A stretch of DNA of 59,129 nucleotides from an uncultured Prevotellaceae bacterium. GTDB taxonomy: Bacteria; Bacteroidota; Bacteroidia; Bacteroidales; Bacteroidaceae. The DNA lies in assembly GCA_902767045.1 (NCBI GenBank), contig CACXFT010000071.1:1-59129 (forward strand), written 5' to 3'. This document shows positions 29,039 to 37,614 of this stretch, in pieces. The position numbers were made by a program, and so were the translations under genes. Under the pieces are notes generated by a model, which made no database searches, had not been told where the DNA came from, and saw only the letters and a program-made list of their open reading frames with translations. Position 1 is the first letter of the stretch. Each line of letters begins with the position of its first letter.

Positions 29039-30708
29039 TTTCTTTTCTGTTTGAGGTGTCGTTGCAAGGTTTGAATACATTCGCGTCGTGGAATGATAAC
29101 CGATGTGCCCCGGTAGTTAATCTCTTCACGGATAATGCGTGTAATCTCGGGCATGTTCTTGGGCAGGGGCACCACCACATGCAGGTGTTCTTCGGGCAGG
29201 CCCAGTCCGCGGCAGATAGCCTCAAACTTGTTGGTGCCGGCCGAATCCTGTCCGCCCGTCATGCCGGTGGTGAGGTTGTCGCTGATAATCACCGTGATGT
29301 TGGCATTCTCGTTGATGGCATCGAGCAGTCCTGTCATTCCGGAATGGGTGAAGGTGGAATCGCCGATGATGGCCACGGCCGGCCATTGTCCGGCATCGGC
29401 CGCACCTTTCGCCATGGTGATGCTGGCCCCCATGTCTACGCACGAGTGGATGGCGCGGTAGGGAGGCAGGAAGCCCAGCGTGTAGCAGCCAATGTCGCCA
29501 AACACGCGCGGGTGGTCGAATTCCTTGAGCACCTCGTTGAGTGCCGTGTAAACATCCCTGTGCCCACATCCCTGGCACAGTGCCGGTGGGCGAGCCACCA
29601 CCACCTGCGAAAGCTCTGCCAGCAACTCTTCGTCCTCTGCTTTCTGCTTTCTGCTTTCTGCTTTCAGCATGCTGCACTCTGCTTTCTGCTTTCCGCTTTC
29701 TGCTTTAGCATCAGCGAGTGCCTGCTTCACAATGTCGGGAGTGAGTTCGCCTGTGCGTGGCAGCGTGCCATCCAGCTTACCTAAGATGTTGGTGCTTTCG
29801 GCCACGCCGCGCATCATGTCTTCGATGAACGGTTGTCCTTCTTCCACGATGAGCACGCGCTGACATTCATTGATGAGCCGGCGCACCAGCTGTTTGGGCA
29901 GCGGGTATTGCGAGATTTTCAGTATGGGGTAGGGACTGCTTTCAGGGAAGCATTCCATCACATAGTTCATGCCAATGCCGCTGGCCAGAATGCCAAGCGA
30001 GTGGTCGGTCCCCTCCTTATATATATTATAAGGTGAAGAGGCTGCGTCGGCTTCCAGTTGAATTTGCTGTGCAGTAACAACATCGTTGCGCCGGCGAGCA
30101 TTGGCAGGCAGCAACACCCAGTTAGAGGCCTCGGCATTGTAGTTGAGCGGGTTTTGCTCTCGGGCTTCGTCGGCCACGTTCACCACCGCACGCGAATGTG
30201 CCATGCGTGTGGTCACGCGCATGAGCACCGGCAGTTTCTGTTGTTCAGAATAGTCGAAGGCGCGGGCCATCATGTCGTAAGCCTCCTGTTGGTTCGAAGG
30301 TTCGAAAGTGGGTATCAGTGCAAACTTGCCATAGAACCGGCTGTCTTGTTCGTCTTGCGAAGAATGCATCGAAGGGTCGTCGGCAACAAGCACAATAACT
30401 CCGCCGTTTACGCCCGTCATGCCACTGTTCACAAACGGGTCGGCGCATACGTTCAGTCCCACATGCTTCATGCACACCAGTGCACGCTTGCCCATGAACG
30501 ACATGCCCAGGGCGGCCTCCATAGCTGTTTTCTCGTTGGTGCACCACCGGCTGTGAATGCCCCTTTCGCTTGTGATGGGTTTTGCCTGAATGTATTCTGT
30601 TATTTCGGTAGAGGGGGTTCCCGGATAGGCATACACCCCGGAGAGCCCCGCATCAAGCGCTCCTTGGGCGATGGCCTCATCGCCCAGGAGCAGTTTTTTG
30701 TGTGACAT
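29035..30708 (-). CDS. iorA: Indolepyruvate ferredoxin oxidoreductase subunit alpha, with repeat-encoded insert
   Basis: A 557-residue IorA. The N-terminal part (MSHKKLLLGDEAIAQGALDAG, YPGTPSTEI) is the pyrimidine-binding half; the C-terminal half has PALCQGCGHRDVY, GDIGCYTLG and the TPP motif IIGDSTFTHSG ... NLTTGMTGGQ. Residues ~334-358 are a Lys/Glu/Ala/Gln-rich insert with a 7-residue period (AESGKQK, AECSMLK, AESRKQK), encoded by 7-bp DNA repeats. It lies in the linker between the two halves, so the enzyme may tolerate it. There is no C-terminal ferredoxin-type cysteine cluster as in archaeal IorA. It is first in the iorA-iorB-aminotransferase operon. Confidence 0.92.
   Translation of the reverse strand: MSHKKLLLGDEAIAQGALDAGLSGVYAYPGTPSTEITEYIQAKPITSERGIHSRWCTNEKTAMEAALGMSFMGKRALVCMKHVGLNVCADPFVNSGMTGVNGGVIVLVADDPSMHSSQDEQDSRFYGKFALIPTFEPSNQQEAYDMMARAFDYSEQQKLPVLMRVTTRMAHSRAVVNVADEAREQNPLNYNAEASNWVLLPANARRRNDVVTAQQIQLEADAASSPYNIYKEGTDHSLGILASGIGMNYVMECFPESSPYPILKISQYPLPKQLVRRLINECQRVLIVEEGQPFIEDMMRGVAESTNILGKLDGTLPRTGELTPDIVKQALADAKAESGKQKAECSMLKAESRKQKAEDEELLAELSQVVVARPPALCQGCGHRDVYTALNEVLKEFDHPRVFGDIGCYTLGFLPPYRAIHSCVDMGASITMAKGAADAGQWPAVAIIGDSTFTHSGMTGLLDAINENANITVIISDNLTTGMTGGQDSAGTNKFEAICRGLGLPEEHLHVVVPLPKNMPEITRIIREEINYRGTSVIIPRRECIQTLQRHLKQKRK
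29636..29705. repeat. Heptanucleotide repeat inside iorA
   Basis: Four perfect TCTGCTT units (29636-29663), a 14-bp interruption, and four more units (29678-29705, one with a single change). On the coding strand the unit is AAGCAGA. Because 7 is not a multiple of 3, three units make 21 bp, giving the 7-residue protein period. The same unit occurs three times at 37395-37415. Confidence 0.93.
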
Positions 30709-30726
30709 AAGCTGTTGGTTTTGCTG

Positions 30727-31536
30727 TTATTTCACCGAAACTTTCTCGCCCCCTACAACATACATGCCACGGGGCAGCCCTTGCAGGGCGTTCTGCGCGT
30801 CAGCTTGGCGGCGCACCACGTTGCCTTTCATGTCGTAAACGTCAACACGGGCACCTTTCGCATACAGGTTGTTAATGCCTGTTACTTCCGAAAGGCTGGT
30901 AACATGCTTGATTTGCAGGTCGGTGGCAGTAGAAGCCTTTTGTTCCCACACAAAGCCGCAGCGCGTGGGCAGGAAGGTCTTGTCGGCCTGAGTCTGCACC
31001 AGCACACTCTGCAACGGGTAGGCATCTTGCTGGGCGGGAATGCCATAGCGACCGTTTTGTTGCAGTGCCTCCCATGTTCCGCTGAAAGCCACCTGATTGC
31101 CGTTGGCATCGCTCATGCGCACAGTGCTCAGGTTCGAGTTGATGTTCATTGCCTCTGTGTTCTTCACATGCAGATTCTGGTGCTTGGGCGAGAATACCAA
31201 ATAGGGGACGCCGGCTTCAATGCCCTCATCGGTGCAGTCGAGGAAATAGAGGTAGAGCGTGGAACCCTCTTGCTGGATGGCAGCAAGCCGTTCAATCTGA
31301 AGGTCGGCAGCCGTCTGAGCCAGATAATCAGCCGAAAGCGACATGGGCAGGCACAAGGTGTTGTAGCCCGCAAAAAGGAATCGGTTGAGCTGTGCAGCAC
31401 GGTTGGTATTCTGGATTTGCTCCATGTTCAGTGTCTTGCTGCTGGTGGAGATGTTCATCACGCGGTTTTGAGCCGTGGCCTGCATGCTGATGGCAGTAGC
31501 GGCCAGAAGGGAAAGTAAAAGATGTTTCATAATCAT
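30727..31536 (-). CDS. Small secreted protein with C-terminal sorting-type tail
   Basis: A 269-residue protein with a signal peptide (MIMKHLLLSLLAATAISMQATAQ), a beta-rich body without recognised catalytic motif (FAGYNTLCLPMSLSADYL, YLFFL-type strands) and a final ~35 residues VDVYDMKGNVV ... LPRGMYVVGGEKV, the same kind of tail as the PL11 and C10 proteins here. I do not recognise the family. It lies between iorA (same strand, 18 bp away) and the divergent pectin/rhamnose operon. A surface or exported role is likely from the tail. Confidence 0.65.
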   Translation of the reverse strand: MIMKHLLLSLLAATAISMQATAQNRVMNISTSSKTLNMEQIQNTNRAAQLNRFLFAGYNTLCLPMSLSADYLAQTAADLQIERLAAIQQEGSTLYLYFLDCTDEGIEAGVPYLVFSPKHQNLHVKNTEAMNINSNLSTVRMSDANGNQVAFSGTWEALQQNGRYGIPAQQDAYPLQSVLVQTQADKTFLPTRCGFVWEQKASTATDLQIKHVTSLSEVTGINNLYAKGARVDVYDMKGNVVRRQADAQNALQGLPRGMYVVGGEKVSVK

Positions 31537-31683
31537 GATGTTTTTTTAAGATAATTTGTTTGATTTCTAACAATTTGAAATGCAATATTACAAAAAAATA
31601 TGTGTTCTCATGCGAACGCTCCCTATATTTAATATTTTTTAAATCTCGCAAGACTCTACCGAAAAGCATTATTTCGTAATTTT

Positions 31684-31696
31684 GCGCTTGAAGCGC
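31684..31696. promoter_or_regulatory. Palindrome just after a TAATTTTG box
   Basis: GCGCTT-G-AAGCGC (31684-31696) follows directly on a TAATTTTG at 31677-31684. No good -33 TTTG precedes this box. It may be an operator or part of an upstream promoter. Confidence 0.35.
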
Positions 31697-31713
31697 GAAA
31701 TCACTCCGTCTTG

Positions 31714-31767
31714 GAAGAAAAAACAAACACGTTTGTTTTGTTCTTCTCTCGACTTTTCGTAATTTTG
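31714..31767 (+). promoter_or_regulatory. Promoter with overlapping long inverted repeat (operator) for the GH28-rhamnose operon
   Basis: Promoter: TTTG (31737-31740), 19-bp spacer, TAATTTTG (31760-31767), full consensus, about 20 nt before the GH28 start. Operator: GAAGAAAAAACAAAC (31714-31728), 2-bp centre, then GTTTGTTTT (31731-31739) and TTCTTC (31741-31746), an inverted repeat with 15-bp arms broken by one extra base. The right arm covers the -33 box, so a bound regulator would compete with or touch RNA polymerase. Confidence 0.75.
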
Positions 31768-31787
31768 CCGAACATTCAAACTACACA

Positions 31788-33110
31788 ATGAATAACTCAT
31801 ACATGAAACACCTGATTGGGCTGTTGTTATTGCTGATAACCATAACAGCGAATGCCAGAATGAAAAGACCCCAACCCACATGGCCCGACGGAACACCCAT
31901 GGAGCGATGGTTTACAGACACTGCGAAGGTGAACATCGACGAGCTGGGTCGGAAGTATGTGATTACCGACTTTGGCGTGCAGGCCGACAGCAGTCTGTTG
32001 CAGACTGCACGCATTCAGCATGTGATTGACCTTGCTGCCGGAAACGGCGGCGGTGTGGTGGTGGTGCCCCGCGGCACATTCCTCACCGGGGCTTTGTTTT
32101 TCAAACAGGGCACACACCTGCATGTGGCTGAGGGCGGCAGGCTGAAGGGTTCAGACCGCATTGCCGACTTCCCCATCACTACCACGCGCATCGAGGGAGA
32201 AACCTGCCGGTATTTCTGTGCCCTTGTGAATGCCGACGGGCTCGATGGATTCACCATCAGCGGCACAGGCACCATCGACGGCAACGGGTTGGCCTATTGG
32301 CAGGAGTTCTGGATCAGGCGCAGCTGGAATGCGCAATGTACCAACAAAGATGCACAGCGGCCAAGGCTCACCTATATCTCTAATTGCACGAACGTGACGG
32401 TTCAAGACGTGCACCTTATTAATAGTCCGTTCTGGACCAACCATGTTTATAAAAGTCATCATGTGCGCTATTTGGGGTGCTACATCTATGCCCCCACGGA
32501 AGGGGTGTGGGCACCTCAGCCACAGCGCGGCGCTCCCAGTTCTGATGCCATCGACATTGATGCCTGCACCGATGTGATGGTGAACGGATGCTACATGAAC
32601 GTAAACGACGATGCCGTGGTGCTGAAGGGGGGCAAGGGAACCTGGGCCGACCAAGACCCCACCAACGGACCGTGCGAACGAATACTCATTGAAAACTGCA
32701 GATACGGCAAGGTGCATGGTTGCCTGACACTTGGCTCTGAATCGCTGCACGACCGCAACATCATTCTGCGCAACTGCCATTCTGAGAATGCCAATCGTGT
32801 GCTTTGGCTGAAAATGCGACCCGACACGCCACAGCACTATGAGTATGTGCTGGTGGAGAAAATCTCGGGCCATTGCGGGTCGTTCCTGTTCATTCATCCC
32901 TGGACTCAGTTCTTCAAACCCGAGCAACGAGACGATATGCCTCTTTCGCGGTGCAACAACATCATCATGCGCGACATAAGCATTGAAAGCAAAAAACAAT
33001 GGGATGTGGTAACGTCGGAAAAATATCAGTTAACCGACTTCAGTTTCGACGGTGAACCGCTGAACTTTGAAGAGAACAACAACTATCAAGAACCCAAAGA
33101 GTTTTTATAA
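31788..33110 (+). CDS. Secreted glycoside hydrolase family 28 (polygalacturonase-like)
   Basis: A 440-residue protein with a signal peptide (MKHLIGLLLLLITITANA from the Met at 31803, or 5 residues longer from 31788). It has the right-handed beta-helix pattern of GH28, with SSDAIDIDAC near residue 257, the catalytic pair NVNDDAVVLKGG near 271 and HGCLTLGSES near 312. GH28 enzymes hydrolyse galacturonic-acid or rhamnose links in pectin. Because it heads an operon of rhamnose genes, an exo-acting enzyme on rhamnogalacturonan is a reasonable inference, but the exact activity is not readable. It has a consensus promoter with an overlapping inverted repeat. Confidence 0.88.
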   Translation: MNNSYMKHLIGLLLLLITITANARMKRPQPTWPDGTPMERWFTDTAKVNIDELGRKYVITDFGVQADSSLLQTARIQHVIDLAAGNGGGVVVVPRGTFLTGALFFKQGTHLHVAEGGRLKGSDRIADFPITTTRIEGETCRYFCALVNADGLDGFTISGTGTIDGNGLAYWQEFWIRRSWNAQCTNKDAQRPRLTYISNCTNVTVQDVHLINSPFWTNHVYKSHHVRYLGCYIYAPTEGVWAPQPQRGAPSSDAIDIDACTDVMVNGCYMNVNDDAVVLKGGKGTWADQDPTNGPCERILIENCRYGKVHGCLTLGSESLHDRNIILRNCHSENANRVLWLKMRPDTPQHYEYVLVEKISGHCGSFLFIHPWTQFFKPEQRDDMPLSRCNNIIMRDISIESKKQWDVVTSEKYQLTDFSFDGEPLNFEENNNYQEPKEFL

Positions 33111-33117
33111 AAGAACC

Positions 33118-34611
33118 ATGAAAGAATATTTTTTTTCAGTTGACCTGGGTGCCACCAGCGGTCGCACCATCATAGCAAACATCAACAACGGAAGGTTGGA
33201 ACAGGAAGAACTAACCCGATTCGATAACAACCTGATTGAAACGGGCGGCCATTTCTATTGGGACATCTATGCGCTTTATTTCGAAATCATCAGGGGACTG
33301 AAGATGGCTGCCGCCCGAAAGTTGAAACTGGTGAGCATCGGCATCGACACTTGGGGAGTAGACTTCGTGTGCGTTGGCGACGACGATGCCCTGCTGCGCA
33401 ACCCTTTGGCCTACCGCGACCCGCACACCTTCGGACAGATGGAAGACTATCTGGAGCACGTTGCTTCGCGCGAAGAGGTGTATGACATCACCGGCATACA
33501 GTTCATGAATTTCAATTCGCTTTTCCAGCTGCATGCCATGCGCAGTGCAGGGAACAGCGCACTGCAACAGGCTAAAAAAATTCTGTTTGTGCCAGATGCT
33601 CTAAGCTGGATGCTCACCGGCCGTCAGGTGTGCGAATATACCATCGCCTCTACCTCGCAGATGTTGAATGCCCGCACCGGCGATTTAGACGAAAAGCTTT
33701 TGAAGAGCGTGGGCTTGAGCCGCAACATGTTCGGACCGATGGTGCAGCCCGGCAGCCTGATTGGAACACTCACCCCCGAGGTGCAGCGCATAACCGGACT
33801 GGGGGCGGTGCCTGTGGTGGCAGTGGCCGGGCACGACACGGGTAGCGCCGTGGCAGCCGTTCCGGCAAGCAACGAACGCTTTGCCTATCTCTCCAGCGGA
33901 ACATGGAGCTTGATGGGCATTGAAACACCAGAAGCCATCATCAGCAAAGAAAGCTACAACCGAAACTTCACCAACGAAGGTGGCGTGGAGGGTACCACCC
34001 GGTTTCTGAAGAACATCTGCGGCATGTGGCTCTATGAATGTTGTCGCAGGGAGTGGAAACTGAAGGCCGATACAGCAGATGGCAAGGCACTCGACCTTTC
34101 TCATGCTGCCCTGCAAAGTGCGGCCATGCAGGAAGAGGCGTTCCGCAGCTTGATCAATCCCGACGATGCCTGCTTTGCCAACCCGTCTTCGATGGTGGAG
34201 GCCATACAAATCTATTGCCGCGAAACCCGTCAGCCGGTGCCGGAAACTCCCGCACAGCTGTGCCGGTGCATCTTCGACTCGCTGGCCTTGCGCTATCGGC
34301 AGGTGTTCGGATGGTTGCGGGAATTTGCACCGTTCAACATCGATGTGCTTCACATCATTGGCGGAGGCTCGCTGAACCGCTACCTCAACCAGTTCACTGC
34401 CAACTCGCTCGGCATCGAGGTGCTGGCGGGCCCGCAGGAGGGCACAGCCATCGGCAACATCATGCTGCAAGCCAAAGCTGCCGGACTGGTGGCCGACATC
34501 TGGGACATGCGGCGCATCATTGCCAACAGCATCAACCTGCAGGCATTCCATCCGCAAGACACAGAACTGTGGGCGGGGGCTTACGAACATTATCTTGAAG
34601 TAATTCATTGA
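33118..34611 (+). CDS. rhaB: Rhamnulokinase
   Basis: A 497-residue FGGY-type kinase: N-terminal MKEYFFSVDLGATSGRTI, DTWGVDFV, AGHDTGSAVAA, SSGTWSLMG and the C-terminal IGGGSLNRYLNQFTANSLG. It phosphorylates L-rhamnulose. The longer frame to 33067 overlaps the GH28 gene and adds residues outside the family, so the ATG at 33118, 7 bp after the GH28 stop, is used. It is part of the GH28-rhaB-rhaA-transporter-rhaD operon. Confidence 0.96.
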   Translation: MKEYFFSVDLGATSGRTIIANINNGRLEQEELTRFDNNLIETGGHFYWDIYALYFEIIRGLKMAAARKLKLVSIGIDTWGVDFVCVGDDDALLRNPLAYRDPHTFGQMEDYLEHVASREEVYDITGIQFMNFNSLFQLHAMRSAGNSALQQAKKILFVPDALSWMLTGRQVCEYTIASTSQMLNARTGDLDEKLLKSVGLSRNMFGPMVQPGSLIGTLTPEVQRITGLGAVPVVAVAGHDTGSAVAAVPASNERFAYLSSGTWSLMGIETPEAIISKESYNRNFTNEGGVEGTTRFLKNICGMWLYECCRREWKLKADTADGKALDLSHAALQSAAMQEEAFRSLINPDDACFANPSSMVEAIQIYCRETRQPVPETPAQLCRCIFDSLALRYRQVFGWLREFAPFNIDVLHIIGGGSLNRYLNQFTANSLGIEVLAGPQEGTAIGNIMLQAKAAGLVADIWDMRRIIANSINLQAFHPQDTELWAGAYEHYLEVIH

Positions 34612-34627
34612 AACAAATAACCATATT

Positions 34628-35878
34628 ATGAAAGCAGAACTGATTGAAAAGGCTTATGCCGTGGCCAAAGAACGCTACGCTGCCATTGGAGTTGACACAG
34701 ACAAGGCTATCGCCGAACTCGAAAAACAACAGATTTCGCTGCATTGCTGGCAAACTGACGATGTGGTGGGTTTCGAACGCAACGATGCACTTTCGGGCGG
34801 CATTCAAACCACGGGCAACTATCCGGGACGTGCCCGAAACATCGATGAGGTGCGACAGGATATAGAGTTCGTGAAAACCTTGATTGCCGGTAACCACCGC
34901 TTGAACCTGCACGAAATCTATGGTGACTTCGGCAACACGTTTGTTGACCGCGACCAGGTGGAGGTGAAGCATTTCGAGAGTTGGATTCAGTGGGCGCGCG
35001 AGAACAACATGAAGCTCGACTTCAATTCTACTTCGTTCTCGCATCCCAAGAGCGGAAGTATGACTCTTTCGAACCCCGACAAGGGCATTCGCGACTTCTG
35101 GATTGAACACACCAAACGCTGTCGGCGCATTGCCGATGCCATGGGTAAGGCACAGGGCGACCCCTGCATCATGAACATCTGGGTGCACGACGGGTCGAAG
35201 GACATGCCTGTGCAGCGCAAGAAATACCGTGAGATTTTGGCTGCTTCGCTCGACGAAATTATGGAAGAAAAGCTCGATGGTGTGAAAAACTGTTTCGAAG
35301 CCAAACTCTTTGGCATCGGACTGGAAAGCTATACCGTGGGAAGTCACGATTTCTATACTGCCTACTGCGCAACCCGCAAACAGATGTATACACTCGACAC
35401 GGGCCACTACGAGCAGACCGAGAATGTGAGCGACTTTGTTTCTACACTGCTGATGTATGTGCCGGAACTGATGCTGCATGTGAGCCGTCCCGTGCGTTGG
35501 GATAGCGACCATGTGACCATCATGAACGACCAGACCCTCGACCTCTTCAAGGAACTGGTTCGTTCGGATGCGCTGCACCGTGCACATGTGGGACTCGACT
35601 ATTTCGATGCTTCCATCAACCGCATAGGAGCATATATTATAGGTACGCGCGCAACACAGAAATGCATCCTGCAGGCTCTGCTCGAACCGCTGCAGCAGCT
35701 GAGGCAATATGAAGACAACGGACAGCTCTTCGAACGCCTCGCACTCATGGAAGAGGCTAAGTCGATGCCGTTCGGTGCAGTGTTCGATTACTTCAACCTG
35801 AAGAACAATGTGCCTGTGGGTGAGGAGTTTATTCCTTGCATACAGCAGTATGAAAAGGATGTTACCAGCAAGCGTTGA
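34628..35878 (+). CDS. rhaA: L-rhamnose isomerase
   Basis: A 416-residue protein with the family blocks LHCWQTDDVVGFE, GGIQTTGNYPGRARNIDE, DFNSTSFSHPKSG and NIWVHDGSKDMP. It converts L-rhamnose to L-rhamnulose and needs divalent metal. It starts 16 bp after rhaB and ends 5 bp before the transporter gene. Confidence 0.97.
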   Translation: MKAELIEKAYAVAKERYAAIGVDTDKAIAELEKQQISLHCWQTDDVVGFERNDALSGGIQTTGNYPGRARNIDEVRQDIEFVKTLIAGNHRLNLHEIYGDFGNTFVDRDQVEVKHFESWIQWARENNMKLDFNSTSFSHPKSGSMTLSNPDKGIRDFWIEHTKRCRRIADAMGKAQGDPCIMNIWVHDGSKDMPVQRKKYREILAASLDEIMEEKLDGVKNCFEAKLFGIGLESYTVGSHDFYTAYCATRKQMYTLDTGHYEQTENVSDFVSTLLMYVPELMLHVSRPVRWDSDHVTIMNDQTLDLFKELVRSDALHRAHVGLDYFDASINRIGAYIIGTRATQKCILQALLEPLQQLRQYEDNGQLFERLALMEEAKSMPFGAVFDYFNLKNNVPVGEEFIPCIQQYEKDVTSKR

Positions 35879-35883
35879 AGCGT

Positions 35884-37209
35884 ATGTCGAAGAACGATTC
35901 TTTGAAGAGCACGCTTGCCGTGTCTCTGAATAACTATCTCGATGCGGGGGCCATCGTTGCCGGTTCCAGTGGTATCACCCTATGGCAGAAATATCTCGGA
36001 CTTACCGAAATGCACCTCGGATGGCTGAACGCCCTCAGTGCCAATGCCATGGGTGCAGCCATCGGTGCCATCATCGGCGGATTCCTTGCCGACAGGTTCG
36101 GACGAAAGTTTATCTTCACCTACAACCTGCTGGTTTACATGCTGGGAGTGCTCATCATCATGTTCGCGATGAACTTTCCCATGCTCATCACCGGATTCCT
36201 CATCACTGGCATCTCGGTGGGCATAGGGGTGCCGGCATCATGGACGTATATCTCCGAGAGCAGCGAGGTGCACAACCGAGGTCGCAACATCTGCATCTCG
36301 CAGATGTCGTGGGGCATCGGTCCCATGCTCATTCTCTTCTTTGGAATGCTTTTCGCTCCCGGGGGCTATCTCTATGAACCTGTTGAAAGCTTGGCTCATG
36401 CCTTGATAGGTGCCGAGGCTTCGCAGGCAGCTGTAGAGGTATTTTCTTCGCGCGTGGTGTTCTTCACCCTCTTTGTGGTGGCTTTTGTGGCTTGGAACCT
36501 GCAGCGGCAGCTGAAAGAGAATGCCGAGTTTGAGGCAAACAAAGGGGAGGCCAACCGTGGCATCGTGGATAACATCAAAATGCTATTCACCAACCGCGTG
36601 GCTGTGAAGTCGGTGGCATTTCTTGCCACCATCTATCTCACCTGGAATCTGGTGGCATCGGTGATGGGTTTCTTCATGCCGCATGTTTATGAAACCGCAG
36701 GTGGACTTAGCAACGAGGCTGCCAACATGCTCAGCTGCATCAGCTGGGTGTTTGTGGTGGTGACAACGTTCATCATCTCGTTCTTCGTAGACAAGGTGGC
36801 TCACCGCCTGTTCTATGTGTTCGGTCTTGCCGCCGCGCTAACGGCTTGGATTCTGGTCATCGGAGGCAGCGTAACATCTATTGCCGGCATCTGGGTATTC
36901 ACTATCCTATGGGGCATCAACAACGGCAGTTCGGTGCAGGTGTTCTATGCCTTGTGGGGTAGCGAGCTGTTCCCGGCCAAGTTCCGTGCAGGTGCTCAAG
37001 GACTGATGTTCTTCATTGTGCGTGGCCTCTCGGCTGTGTGGGGACTGGTGTTCACTTTCATCTATGGCGAAAATGGCGAAGGCTTCACCGTTGCCGCTTA
37101 CTGTATGGTTGCGCTGCTGCTCATCTCGCTCGTAGTGGGTGTGATTGGTGCTCCCAACACGCGCGGCAAGTCGCTCCAGCAAATAACCAAAGAACGCTAT
37201 GGCGCGTAG
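35884..37209 (+). CDS. MFS sugar-porter-type transporter, probable L-rhamnose uptake
   Basis: A ~441-residue membrane protein with about 12 hydrophobic segments and the sugar-porter signatures GGFLADRFGRKFIF (after TM2) and SELFPAKFRAGAQG (in the second half, like PESPR/ELYP regions). It sits between rhaA and rhaD, so rhamnose import is the simplest role. It is not the RhaT family usually used by enterobacteria. A TTG at 35875 would overlap rhaA; the ATG at 35884 is chosen. The stop codon is directly followed by repeat module B. Confidence 0.85.
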   Translation: MSKNDSLKSTLAVSLNNYLDAGAIVAGSSGITLWQKYLGLTEMHLGWLNALSANAMGAAIGAIIGGFLADRFGRKFIFTYNLLVYMLGVLIIMFAMNFPMLITGFLITGISVGIGVPASWTYISESSEVHNRGRNICISQMSWGIGPMLILFFGMLFAPGGYLYEPVESLAHALIGAEASQAAVEVFSSRVVFFTLFVVAFVAWNLQRQLKENAEFEANKGEANRGIVDNIKMLFTNRVAVKSVAFLATIYLTWNLVASVMGFFMPHVYETAGGLSNEAANMLSCISWVFVVVTTFIISFFVDKVAHRLFYVFGLAAALTAWILVIGGSVTSIAGIWVFTILWGINNGSSVQVFYALWGSELFPAKFRAGAQGLMFFIVRGLSAVWGLVFTFIYGENGEGFTVAAYCMVALLLISLVVGVIGAPNTRGKSLQQITKERYGA

Positions 37210-37613
37210 CGCTGCGCTGCGCTTTGCTGCGCTTCGCTAAATGATAAATGATAAATGATAAATGAGGCGCTGTGCTTTGCTTCGCTTCGCTAAATGATAA
37301 ATGATAAATGAGGCGCTGCGCTTTGCTTCGCTAAATGATAAATGATAAATGATAAATGAGGCGCTGTGCTAAAGCAGAAAGCGGCGCTGTGCTAAAGCAG
37401 AAAGCAGAAAGCAGAGGAGCGTTCCCGCGCGCGTAGTCCCCTCCTTTCATAAAGGAGGGGTTAGGGGTGGTTCGTGTAACTTGACAGACCCCCAACCCCC
37501 TAACTTAGGGGGCTTAGGAGGGGTTAGGGGTGGTTCGTGTAATCAAAACTATTCACTATTCACTATAAACTGTTCACTATAAACTGTTCACTATAAACTA
37601 TTCACTATTCACT
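37210..37613. repeat. Composite intergenic repeat module B, before rhaD
   Basis: A 404-bp gene-free region with, in order: GCGCT/TTCGCT blocks and ATAAATG heptamers (37206-~37370); AAGCAGA units (37395-37415); the hairpin CCCCTCCTTT/AAAGGAGGGG (37438-37460) with TTAGGGGTGGTTCGTG; ACAGACCCCC and the CCCCCTAA-C-TTAGGGGG palindrome; a second G-rich stretch (37516-37536); and nine 7-bp units (37552-37614). Order and content copy module A at 6542-6844. Confidence 0.93.
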
Positions 37614-37614
37614 A
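37552..37614 (+). repeat. Nine heptamers ending in the rhaD start codon
   Basis: The units are TTCACTA, TTCACTA, TAAACTG, TTCACTA, TAAACTG, TTCACTA, TAAACTA, TTCACTA, TTCACTA. The final A (37614) is the first base of the rhaD ATG, so the whole translation initiation region is repeat DNA. Confidence 0.93.

Noticed and set aside
31677..31684. First TAATTTTG box as the main GH28 promoter
   Set aside because: There is no -33 TTTG at the right distance, while the second box (31760-31767) has a full match.
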